Source: an uncultured Rickettsiales bacterium
Lineage (GTDB): Bacteria; Pseudomonadota; Alphaproteobacteria; UBA8366
NCBI GenBank assembly: GCA_913046825.1
Contig: CAJWTF010000041.1
Location: forward strand, 1 to 26,434
Length of the DNA stretch: 26,434 bases
Reading direction: 5' to 3'
Position 1 is the stretch's first letter; every line of letters starts with the position of its first letter. Of this stretch, positions 18,167 to 25,804 are shown one piece after another. Below the pieces are notes generated by a model. The model worked only from the letters and a program-made list of their open reading frames with translations, was not told the DNA's origin and did not search any database. Position numbers and translations under genes: made by a program.

Positions 18167-19273
18167 ATGAGCCGCCCTATGGAAATAGACCAGACTAAAT
18201 ATCGAACAATCTGGCCAGCCCAGGACGGTTGGCGCATCCAAATTATAGACCAGACCCGACTGCCGCACGAGTTCGTAATTCGGGAGCTTGAAACGGTCGA
18301 GGCTGTGGCCGAAGCCATCAGAGTGATGCGGGTGCGCGGTGCGCCGCTGATCGGTGCGGCAGCCGCCTACGGCTTGGCGGTGGCAATGCATCAGGATGCC
18401 ACGACCGAAAACTTGGAGCGGGCCTTGGTTTTGCTCGGATCAACGCGACCGACCGCGGTGAATTTGAATTGGTCACTGGACGATATGCGGTTCCGTCTGT
18501 TGCCCCTCGACGAGGGCGAGCGGGAAGCCGCCGCCTACCTTCGTGCGGCAGAGGTTTGTGACGAAGACGTCGAGATCAACAGGCGGATAGGCGCATATGC
18601 GCTGCCACTGATAGAACGCATCGCGGCCACGAAAGCGGCAGGTGATCCCGTTAATATATTGACCCACTGCAACGCCGGATGGTTGGCGACGGTGGATTGG
18701 GGCACAGCGACGTCAGCAATTTATCAGGCTCATAATGCGGGCATTCCTGTGCACGTCTGGGTCGATGAGACACGACCCCGGAACCAAGGGGCGAGCCTGA
18801 CGGCTTGGGAACTTGGGCACCACGGGGTGCCGCATACGGTTGTCGTCGACAATGCAGGTGGGCATTTGATGCAGCATGGAAAAGTTGATCTGTGCATCAC
18901 GGGCACGGATCGCACGACCGCCAGTGGCGATGTTGCCAATAAGATCGGCACATATTTGAAGGCGCTAGCGGCCGATGACAACGGCGTGCCTTTCTATGTG
19001 GCTTTGCCGTCGCCGACGATCGATTGGACGCTTGATGACGGGGTAGCGGGCATTCCAATTGAGGAGCGTGACGGCGCGGAGGTTACGGATATGACGGGAC
19101 TGACCGCGGGTGGGGAAATAGAAACCGTAAAGATTGTGCCGGATGGTTCGTCTGCCGCAAATCCCGCATTCGATGTCACTCCGGCGCGACTCGTTACTGG
19201 ATTGGTGACTGAACGTGGAATTGCCGACGCCTCTCGGGAGGGTTTGAGAAAATTGTTTCCCGAACGAGCTTAG
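18167..19273 (+). CDS. mtnA: S-methyl-5-thioribose-1-phosphate isomerase family protein
   Basis: A 368-residue aldose-ketose isomerase of the MtnA/eIF2B-alpha-like family, converting 5-methylthioribose 1-phosphate (or 5-deoxyribose 1-phosphate) to the ribulose form. Diagnostic motifs: RVRGAPLIGAAAAYG, the catalytic cysteine in ILTHCNAG, VDETRPRNQGASLTAWEL, the catalytic aspartate in ITGTDRTTASGDVANKIGTY and PSPTIDW...IPIEERD. The TGTDRTTASGD loop differs from the more common GADRIAANGD version. ATG 18167 is used; ATG 18179 (MEIDQTKY) is also possible, and no clear ribosome site separates them. It ends overlapping the racemase-like gene by 4 nt, tail to tail. No MtnK, MtnP, MtnB or MtnC gene is visible, but an aldolase fusion follows at 20669. 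Confidence 0.9.
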   Translation: MSRPMEIDQTKYRTIWPAQDGWRIQIIDQTRLPHEFVIRELETVEAVAEAIRVMRVRGAPLIGAAAAYGLAVAMHQDATTENLERALVLLGSTRPTAVNLNWSLDDMRFRLLPLDEGEREAAAYLRAAEVCDEDVEINRRIGAYALPLIERIAATKAAGDPVNILTHCNAGWLATVDWGTATSAIYQAHNAGIPVHVWVDETRPRNQGASLTAWELGHHGVPHTVVVDNAGGHLMQHGKVDLCITGTDRTTASGDVANKIGTYLKALAADDNGVPFYVALPSPTIDWTLDDGVAGIPIEERDGAEVTDMTGLTAGGEIETVKIVPDGSSAANPAFDVTPARLVTGLVTERGIADASREGLRKLFPERA

Positions 19274-19974
19274 GGTAATTCAGATAGCAGACGGCCTAAG
19301 CCTTTAATTGGTTTTTGCACACCCATCGACTTCATTACCGACCAGAGAACGACCTGATTTGTCGTGATTACGGGCTTCCCAAATCGCTCTTCCCATCCGG
19401 CGATATGCCGCATGGTTGGAAAATTTCCGCCGGGGACGACGAGCGCCTCAATTTCCGGGCTGTTGATCTGCTTAAAAGCGGCGAGTGCATGACTTTCGTC
19501 CAAAGCGCCGATGGCATAAGCATCAGTCGCGCCGAAGCCCTCCATGGCCACGACCTCAAGCCCGCTATGGGCTTCGTAATAGCTCTTGGCTCGGCCGATG
19601 ACTTCTTCCGAATAGGGAGAGACGAGAGCAATTTTCTTCGTGCCAAGCGCATTCGCCGCCATGCCGATCGCTTCGGCAGAGGTTGTTGCGGGCACGCTGG
19701 CACCCTTTGCGATCAACTTCTTGATACGCGCGTCATAGCCTTCCTCAAACAAACTTGCGGACGTTTGTATCAAGCAAACGACCTCGACCTTGGAATTTCC
19801 CAACATTTTAGATTGATAGTCGACATCGGCGTCCAGGCTGGGGGAAAACGGCGTATTGCCCCCCTTACCCAAGCGGGCGACGTGAAACTGCAATGATTCC
19901 GGCAACAATCGGGTGAATTCTATTTCAACCGTCGTATTGGTCGACGGGATCAGGACGCCGAAGTGTCGAATCAT
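19270..19974 (-). CDS. Asp/Glu racemase-superfamily protein (maleate isomerase/AMDase-like) lacking both catalytic cysteines
   Basis: A 234-residue protein with the two-lobe Asp/Glu racemase fold. It opens FGVLIPSTNTTVEIEF, equivalent to the PSSNT motif of maleate cis-trans isomerases and arylmalonate decarboxylases, and ends FGKPVITTNQVVLWSVMKSMG as in that group. At the first catalytic position, where the family has ACTSGS, this protein has IQTSAS (Gln70); at the second, where SCT is usual, it has PGGNFPT (Gly182-Gly183). The only cysteine is Cys67. It may therefore use a cysteine-independent mechanism or bind rather than isomerise. I start at ATG 19974 because PSTNT follows as in homologues; the frame is open to 20067. 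Confidence 0.82.
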   Translation of the reverse strand: MIRHFGVLIPSTNTTVEIEFTRLLPESLQFHVARLGKGGNTPFSPSLDADVDYQSKMLGNSKVEVVCLIQTSASLFEEGYDARIKKLIAKGASVPATTSAEAIGMAANALGTKKIALVSPYSEEVIGRAKSYYEAHSGLEVVAMEGFGATDAYAIGALDESHALAAFKQINSPEIEALVVPGGNFPTMRHIAGWEERFGKPVITTNQVVLWSVMKSMGVQKPIKGLGRLLSELP

Positions 19975-20400
19975 TGCAATTTCTTTCTTATGAGAGACAA
20001 GGACTGAACAAAGAGAAGGCTGTGGCGATAGGCTTTTTCTCAAAAGGGGGCAGATCAAGTCCAACATAATGCAATGTGTTCACACGCCAATGGGGGGCGC
20101 CCGCATACGAGCTTGGTGGTGCCCCGTACCATCGAATACTACTGCTACTGAATGGAGTATCAAATTTATGATTATTAAAATTTGATTGTTTAATGATGTG
20201 AGTGACCCATCGAAACCGCGATTGGCATATCTCGTTCCGTGCTGCGGTTCGATAAATGAATGCGTCACAATGATTTTACGGTTTCAGCCGATAAAAATTA
20301 TGAGCCCTCAGCATCTTCGGAAAGATTCAGAAATCAAAAAATTTTGGTAGATGATGAATGTTTGAATTGATTTATTGTGTCCATGCGAGGGGTTAAAGAG
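19975..20400. other. AT-rich intergenic region between the racemase-like gene and a small ORF
   Basis: This 426-nt stretch is visibly richer in A and T than its surroundings and holds no convincing gene. It contains a perfect 9-bp inverted repeat (20159-20186, listed separately) and presumably the promoters of the divergent racemase-like gene and of the rightward genes. No insertion sequence ends or tRNA-like structure were found. Confidence 0.6.
20159..20186. promoter_or_regulatory. Perfect AT-only-core inverted repeat, possible operator
   Basis: ATCAAATTT (20159-20167) and AAATTTGAT (20178-20186) are perfect reverse complements separated by 10 nt. The spacing of arm centres is close to two helical turns, as for dimeric regulators. 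It is too AT-rich and has no T tract in the right place for a strong intrinsic terminator, so an operator is more likely. The regulator is unknown. Confidence 0.4.
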
Positions 20401-20604
20401 ATGTTCGCCAACTCGGAAGGGGCGAATATGGTTTCCAAAGAACGTGCGGCATTCGCTGGCGCGGCGGAGAACGAAGCCGCCCGTGTGTCGAAGGAAGCAG
20501 AGCGTGTCCGTGACGATCTATCGTCTGCGATTGTCGGAATTTGGCGATTTTTCTACGGGAACCTCGACCGCCTGAATTCAGTGGCGGTCGGAATGAGAAG
20601 ATAA
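20401..20604 (+). CDS. Small hypothetical protein, amphipathic helix
   Basis: A 67-residue frame from ATG 20401, with GAGGGG upstream at a workable distance. The first 45 residues are rich in Ala, Glu and Arg (RAAFAGAAENEAARVSKEAE) and should form an amphipathic helix; the end has an aromatic segment (IVGIWRFFYGN). It lies 64 nt before the aldolase/SDR gene. ATG 20383 in the same frame would add six residues. No family is recognised. It could be a real small protein or a leader frame. Confidence 0.4.
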   Translation: MFANSEGANMVSKERAAFAGAAENEAARVSKEAERVRDDLSSAIVGIWRFFYGNLDRLNSVAVGMRR

Positions 20605-20668
20605 AGCGTTGGCAATTCTCGGTCTGTGATCATATCAATCGGCGACGGTAATTCACGGGACGGACGGG

Positions 20669-22720
20669 ATGAAAAGTTTGTGGTCCGACGCCGACGCATC
20701 GACGTACGTCCGGCGCTATGCGAAACAGGGCGTTAAGGAGGACGTGGCACTTCGGGTCTATACGACACGGTTACTGGGTGGTGACCCGCGCTTGGTCATT
20801 CATGGCGGCGGTAATACTTCGGTAAAGACGCAAATGAACGATATTACCGGTCGTGCGCTTGATATCCTATGTGTCAAAGGCAGTGGTTGGGATATGGGCG
20901 ATATTGAACCGCAAGGATTGCCCGCGGTCCGGCTTGCCCCGCTGCAGGAGCTCGTCTCGCTAGATGCCTTGAGTGATGAAGACATGGTGAACGTGCAGCG
21001 CGGAAATCTTCTCGATTCAACCTCACCCAATCCTTCGGTCGAAACATTGTTGCATGCATTTCTGCCGCATAAATTTATTGATCATACTCATTCTAACGCA
21101 GTTTTGGCACTTACCGACCAGCCCAACGGTGCCGAAATTTGTCGCGATCTTTATGGCGACCGGGCTGCGCTCGTCCCTTATATCATGCCGGGCTTTGCCC
21201 TTGCTAAGAAGGCGCAGGAAGTGCAAGCGCAACACCCGGATTGCGAAGGCCTTATCTTGTTGAAACACGGTGTCTTTAGTTTCGGCGCGAGCGCAAAGGA
21301 AGCCTATACGCGCATGATCCGTCTAGTGAGTATGGCGGAGAAGGAAATCGCCAAATCGAAGAGGAAGCCGCTCGCTCAAATCCGTCTTCCGAAGAAATTA
21401 ATGAGACCGTCGGAAATCGCACCCATCTTGCGTGGATTATGCGCTTTGCACGATGAAAGCGGCGACCTTGAGAAACGTTTCGTGATAACCTTTCGTGCCG
21501 ATGCGAAGATCAGGAAATATGTTTCCGCACGTGAGTTGGCGCGGTTCAGTCAGGACGGGAACGTAACCCCGGATCACTCGATCCGAATAAAGCCGGTGCC
21601 GTTGATCGTACCTGCGCCGAACGCCGCAGATCCAGTCGGGTTCGCTAAAGGTGCGGCGGTGGCAATGGCAGAGTTTCGCGCGCGATATCGTGCGTATTTT
21701 AAGACGAACAACGCGAAGTCACCAGTCAAGAAGACCCGGCTCGATGATTCACCGCGTGTCGTTTTGGTCCCGGGTGTTGGATTGTTTGGTATTGGGAGTG
21801 ATGCTAAGTCGGCCCATGTCGCTGCTGACCTGGCGGAGACGACGGTCGACGTGACGACTGATGCGGAGGCTGTTGGTCGGTTCGAGAGCATTTCGAAGTA
21901 CGATCAATTTGAAATCGAATATTGGTCGCTGGAGCAAGCGAAGTTGAATAAAGGCACGGAAAAGCCCTTGGCGCGTCAGGTGGCAGTGGTCACCGGCGCG
22001 GGCGGGACGATCGGCCGTGCAATCGCGGCCGCGTTCAAGGCGCAAGGCGCCGACGTGGCTCTGCTGGACCGGGATGCAAATGCAGTCTCCGCGGCTGCCG
22101 CGGCTGTCGGTGGAATCGCGGTGACGGCGGATGTTACCAATCCTAAATCTGTTGACGCAGCCTTCCGACAAGTGGCCGAAGCTTTCGGCGGCGTCGATAT
22201 CCTGGTCTCCAATGCGGGTGCGGCTTGGCAGGGGCGTATGGACGAGGTTGACGACAAGGTTTTGCGGGAGAGTTTCGAGCTAAATTTCTTTGCTCATCAG
22301 AATGTCGCGAAACGCGCTGTGCAGGTTATGCGCCAGCAAGGTATGGGTGGTGTTATCTTGTTCAACACGTCGAAGCAGGCGGTAAATCCAGGACCAAATT
22401 TCGGACCTTATGGTTTACCGAAGGCGGCGACGATGGCGTTGATGCGGCAATACGCCGTCGAATACGGTGACGAGGGTATTCGCTCCAGCGCGGTCAACGC
22501 GGACCGGATTAAAAGTGGACTTCTAACTGATTCCATGGTCAAGAGCCGAGCGAAGGCGCGGGGCGTCAGCGAAGCAGCATATATGCGAGGCAACCTGTTG
22601 AATCGGGAGGTCACGGCGGAAGACGTGGCACAGGCCTTTGTAAACTTAGCGTTAGCTGAGAAAAGTACGGGCGCGATTATCACCGTCGATGGCGGGAATA
22701 TCGCAGCGGCGTTGCGTTAG
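20669..22720 (+). CDS. Bifunctional class II aldolase / short-chain dehydrogenase
   Basis: A 683-residue fusion. The N-terminal part (about 1-420) is a zinc-dependent class II aldolase: HGGGNTSVK, Glu125 in PSVETLLH, HTHSNAV (His139 and His141) and LKHGVF (His200) supply the usual ligands. The C-terminal part (about 437-683) is an SDR with TGAGGTIG at 442-449, NAG at 515-517 and the YxxxK pair Tyr581/Lys585. The architecture is that of the RhaD-like rhamnulose-1-phosphate aldolase/lactaldehyde dehydrogenase: the aldolase releases dihydroxyacetone phosphate plus an aldehyde and the SDR converts the aldehyde. No rhamnose isomerase or kinase is nearby; the neighbour mtnA suggests 5-methylthio- or 5-deoxy-ribulose 1-phosphate as substrate instead, which is inference. 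Confidence 0.9.
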   Translation: MKSLWSDADASTYVRRYAKQGVKEDVALRVYTTRLLGGDPRLVIHGGGNTSVKTQMNDITGRALDILCVKGSGWDMGDIEPQGLPAVRLAPLQELVSLDALSDEDMVNVQRGNLLDSTSPNPSVETLLHAFLPHKFIDHTHSNAVLALTDQPNGAEICRDLYGDRAALVPYIMPGFALAKKAQEVQAQHPDCEGLILLKHGVFSFGASAKEAYTRMIRLVSMAEKEIAKSKRKPLAQIRLPKKLMRPSEIAPILRGLCALHDESGDLEKRFVITFRADAKIRKYVSARELARFSQDGNVTPDHSIRIKPVPLIVPAPNAADPVGFAKGAAVAMAEFRARYRAYFKTNNAKSPVKKTRLDDSPRVVLVPGVGLFGIGSDAKSAHVAADLAETTVDVTTDAEAVGRFESISKYDQFEIEYWSLEQAKLNKGTEKPLARQVAVVTGAGGTIGRAIAAAFKAQGADVALLDRDANAVSAAAAAVGGIAVTADVTNPKSVDAAFRQVAEAFGGVDILVSNAGAAWQGRMDEVDDKVLRESFELNFFAHQNVAKRAVQVMRQQGMGGVILFNTSKQAVNPGPNFGPYGLPKAATMALMRQYAVEYGDEGIRSSAVNADRIKSGLLTDSMVKSRAKARGVSEAAYMRGNLLNREVTAEDVAQAFVNLALAEKSTGAIITVDGGNIAAALR

Positions 22721-22754
22721 AGCCGCCAGTGCCATTTATACGGAAGGGAAAGTA

Positions 22755-23309
22755 ATGCGTTTGTTGAAATCGATTGCGGCATTGGCGGCCGTGTTAGGAA
22801 TAGGGATTATGACAGCGACAACGGCGGATGCTGCCGATTTGGAAAATACTATCTATCTCAATCTTAAGGACGGTCGGGTTGTGATTGAATTGCGGCCGGA
22901 CTTGGCGCCGAACCATGTGGCGCGGATCAAAGAATTGTCCCGTGCGGGATTTTACGATGGTGTCGTTTTCCATCGGGTGATCACGGGTTTCATGGCGCAA
23001 ACTGGCGATCCGACGGGAACCGGTTCCGGCGGTTCGGATCTACCTGACATTGCCGCTGAGTTTAGCGATGTAAAACATGTCCGGGGAACCGTCTCGATGG
23101 CGCGTTCCCGCAGTCCGAACAGTGCCAACAGTCAATTTTTTATCGTTTATGAGGACGCTTCTTGGCTCGATAACCAGTATACTATTTGGGGTCAGGTGAC
23201 GTCCGGCATGGAATATGTTGATGGTATTAAGCAGGGACATCCTCGGACCGGAAGCGTTGATGTGCCCGATAAAGTCGTCAGCATGAAAGTGGCGGCTGAC
23301 GTGAAGTAA
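22755..23309 (+). CDS. Secreted cyclophilin-type peptidyl-prolyl cis-trans isomerase
   Basis: A 184-residue protein with a signal peptide (MRLLKSIAALAAVLGIGIM..., cleavage after ADA near residue 26) and a compact bacterial cyclophilin domain. Catalytic-site motifs are clear: FHRVITGFMAQTGDPTGTGSGG, then FSDVKHVRGTVSMARS, NSANSQFFIV and WLDNQYTIWGQVTSGM. It catalyses proline isomerisation during folding of envelope proteins in the periplasm. ATG 22755 follows GGAAGGGAAA; the frame opens upstream at 22689, inside the aldolase/SDR gene, without a signal-peptide-like start. The gap to the previous gene is only 34 nt. Confidence 0.94.
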   Translation: MRLLKSIAALAAVLGIGIMTATTADAADLENTIYLNLKDGRVVIELRPDLAPNHVARIKELSRAGFYDGVVFHRVITGFMAQTGDPTGTGSGGSDLPDIAAEFSDVKHVRGTVSMARSRSPNSANSQFFIVYEDASWLDNQYTIWGQVTSGMEYVDGIKQGHPRTGSVDVPDKVVSMKVAADVK

Positions 23310-23394
23310 GCTGGAGCACATCTCAACAGTTTTGCCGAATTTTGCCGGATATGTTAAAGTAATTAAACATGCGCTCTAGAAGGGCATAACCGCT

Positions 23395-23589
23395 ATGGCG
23401 ATAGATTCTCTTGCCGCCGTAAATGTCGTGGCACCTGGTTTTGACAGTTCGTTGCTTTTGTTGAAGCTACAGCTTCAGAATAAGAGCGCGACGGTGAATA
23501 TCATCAATGACGCTGTGAAGCATGTGCAAGCCGCTAATGCCGCGACGGACCGCCAGAATCCACAGAAACTGCTCGATATTGTCGTCTAG
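23395..23589 (+). CDS. Small hypothetical protein (possibly YjfB-like motility protein)
   Basis: A 64-residue protein with AGAAGGG about 10 nt before its ATG. It starts MAIDSLAAVNVV, has a leucine-rich helix LLLLKLQLQNKSATVNIIND and ends KLLDIVV. The pattern of a short, Gln/Lys-containing helix with hydrophobic face is reminiscent of the small putative motility proteins (YjfB type), but the resemblance is weak. No flagellar gene is nearby. The ribosome site and the isolated, well-formed frame suggest it is translated. Confidence 0.5.
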   Translation: MAIDSLAAVNVVAPGFDSSLLLLKLQLQNKSATVNIINDAVKHVQAANAATDRQNPQKLLDIVV

Positions 23590-23697
23590 GCCACGAACCA
23601 CACACCGCGTGGGGCATCTGATTTTATTGCCAGATTCGGGGCAAACTAGTATTTCCCGACAAGTACCACGCTCATATCAGTCACGGCGGTCTCCCCA

Positions 23698-24705
23698 TTG
23701 AAGAAATTTTTGGCATTCGCTCTTAAGGTTGCCGTAACCTCTGGTCTGATTTGGTTGGCGTTACGCGACCAAGATCTCTCGGTCGTCGGTGACCGTTTGT
23801 CGGATATTTCACTAGCCAGTATTTTTTACGCCATTGCATTACTTGCTGGACAGAATGTTCTTGCGGCCCGGCGGTGGGTTGTTGTTATGGGCCTATTTGG
23901 GCAAACGCTGCCTTATCGCTCGGCATTACGTTTCTATTTCGAAGGCCTGTTCTTCAATCAGGCGTTACCGTCCACAGTGGGGGGGGATGGGTTACGAATG
24001 TATCGCGCCGTAAAGGCGGGCTTGCCGGTGGCGGACGGTGTCAATGGTGTCTTGCTGGATCGTATTGCAGGTTTGTTTGCTTTGCTCGCCATTGTGGCGC
24101 TGACCCAGCCTTGGCTATATGACCGGGTCGACGATACCGCCGCGCGTCTCGCATTTGCCATTGTGATTGCGGCGGGTCTTGGCGGTGTGCTGATTCTTGC
24201 TATGTGCGGGTGCATTCCGGGCGGCTTGATGCGCTGGAGCGCCTTACGGGGATTGGTCGGATTGTCGAATGGCCTCGCCGAATTGTTTCGCAACGGTGCC
24301 GCTGCCATGGAAGTTTTCGGGCTTTCGTTAATTGGGCATATTATGATGGTGTCGGCGATCTTTATTCTGACGTTGGACCTGCAGTTAAATGTTTCTTTCC
24401 TTGATTGCTTGATTCTCGTGCCGGGTGTGATGTTGCTTGCCGCCGCACCAATATCGATCGCCGGCTGGGGTGTCCGTGAAAGCATTATGATCTCTGCGAT
24501 GGCGCTGGTTGGTGCGCCGGAAGTGGGCTCGCTCGGCTTATCGTTGGCCTACGGCGTCATCATGATATTGATCGGTTTTATTGGCGGTGTGTTATGGTTG
24601 ACGAATTCTGATCGCCGGGTCGCCGACATCGAAAACACTTCTGAAGTAGCGGGATCTTCGCTTTCCTCTATCGACCGCCAAAAGACAAGCTTAGGGAAGA
24701 TTTGA
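23698..24705 (+). CDS. Lysylphosphatidylglycerol-synthase-type transmembrane protein (UPF0104/YbhN-like)
   Basis: A 335-residue integral membrane protein with about eight helices, matching the flippase-like transmembrane region of MprF/AglD-type proteins. Conserved pieces include ARRWVVVM, FYFEGLFFNQALPSTVGGDGLRMYRAVKAG, GVLLDRIAGLFALL and, near the end, PISIAGWGVRESIM. The catalytic aminoacyl-transfer domain is absent, as in most YbhN-like proteins, so a lipid-transport role is likely but the lipid is unknown. The start is TTG 23698, with no obvious ribosome site. The last 35 residues are polar. Its 3' end meets the decayed caspase gene on the other strand. Confidence 0.88.
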   Translation: MKKFLAFALKVAVTSGLIWLALRDQDLSVVGDRLSDISLASIFYAIALLAGQNVLAARRWVVVMGLFGQTLPYRSALRFYFEGLFFNQALPSTVGGDGLRMYRAVKAGLPVADGVNGVLLDRIAGLFALLAIVALTQPWLYDRVDDTAARLAFAIVIAAGLGGVLILAMCGCIPGGLMRWSALRGLVGLSNGLAELFRNGAAAMEVFGLSLIGHIMMVSAIFILTLDLQLNVSFLDCLILVPGVMLLAAAPISIAGWGVRESIMISAMALVGAPEVGSLGLSLAYGVIMILIGFIGGVLWLTNSDRRVADIENTSEVAGSSLSSIDRQKTSLGKI

Positions 24706-25611
24706 ACTGGGCTGGATTTGGGTGCCGGAGCCCTCTCTGGGTTAGCGAGCGCGAAAACGAAGTCGCCTCGATCAAAGCGGCGGTCGCTCAATTTGCCGTA
24801 TCTGGGAATTTGTCGAGCATCGGTTAGGTTGGTGACACGATCATTTAGGAATAATCCAAGTTCGCTTGCGGTCAGAAACCCATCTCGATTAGCGTCCGCT
24901 GTTTCCTTACCATTTAAGGCGCGGGGAATAATTAGCAAAAGGCGCCATTATCGGACCCTGTTTGATCGGCGTCGTCGGATATCAGAAATTGTCGAAGCGG
25001 CTGCGTCGTTGCATAAGTGATCGCGGTCGGCGGTAGCGCACGTTTGGACGCGAAGAGGGTTCCAAAGAAACATGAATCGAAAACCGCAAATGCATGTTTT
25101 GTCTTGGCAAGGCGCACATAAGCTCCAAGTTTTCGCATTGGTAGGCCTTTAGTTTAAAGGCGGTTTTTTGGTCCGGTCGAGACGCGTCCGCAGGATTAGG
25201 TATCCTTCTGTTCCCATTGTATGTCCGCGACCCGCATACCAAACGAACAATCGAACGTCGGGGCCCGCATCCTCAATGACAAAACCGATTCTAACGCGGA
25301 CTGAAGTTCGACTGTCGTAAGGTTGAGCTTGAGGCTCACGTCAAAGCCTTGTTTTTCATGCGCTGTTGCGACTTGACGTGCGTCTTTATCCGCCATCGAA
25401 AGTTTCGGCCAACCGTTTGTGTAATTGTCGATTCCAATGATTAAGGCTTTTGTACCACGGTAGAGTTGAAATTTTTTGATATTCCGGCACCCTAATCGAT
25501 GCTGGCAGGTAACGGAACGGATAAGCCGCGTTTGATGTCTGACGCGTCGGACTCATGGGCCCAAGCGAGTAAAATAAGTAGCAGTGGAGCGACGTGTCGT
25601 CGCATGAACAT
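24700..25611 (-). pseudogene. Caspase-family (peptidase C14-like) protein, multiply disrupted
   Basis: Pieced across frames on the minus strand: a signal peptide from ATG 25611 (MFMRRHVAPLLLILLAWAH), a stop TAG at 25494-25492, then after a frame change TKALIIGIDNYTNGWPKLS, DKDARQVATAHEKQGFDVSL, another change to DVRLFVWYAGRGHT, then PADASRPDQKTAFKLKA, then KHAFAVFDSCFFGTLFASKR, and finally DANRDGFLTASELGLFLNDR with DRGDFVFAL. This is the order of a secreted bacterial caspase-like domain followed by its EF-hand-like C-terminal piece. The cysteine of DSCF (25072-25070) remains, but the expected catalytic His of YAGHG is Arg (CGC, 25229-25227). At least four frame changes and one stop make it a clear pseudogene. 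Confidence 0.85.
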
Positions 25612-25804
25612 TTAACAAAAGAGAGATGTAGGAGAAGTGTAGTTCATTAAAAATGAGTGTCGCCCACTATGTTTGCCGTTACCCCCCTAAGAAGGAAATG
25701 TGAGCAATCTTTCTCTCACCGATATCTGCCCTGTTGAGATAAGCCTTCCTCACGGAGCAAGATGGGCCAATTCAATAAATATAGGCATATACCTGGGGGC
25801 GGGC

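Noticed and set aside
19315..19896. 193-codon plus-strand open frame
   Set aside because: It is antisense to the racemase-like gene, which has clear family motifs.
23589..23640. CCACG...CGTGG hairpin as an intrinsic terminator
   Set aside because: The stem is only 5 bp with a long loop and the following T run is interrupted.
25690..25720. GTGAG...CTCAC short inverted repeat upstream of the aminotransferase gene
   Set aside because: Five-base arms with a 10-nt spacer are expected by chance in a window this long.
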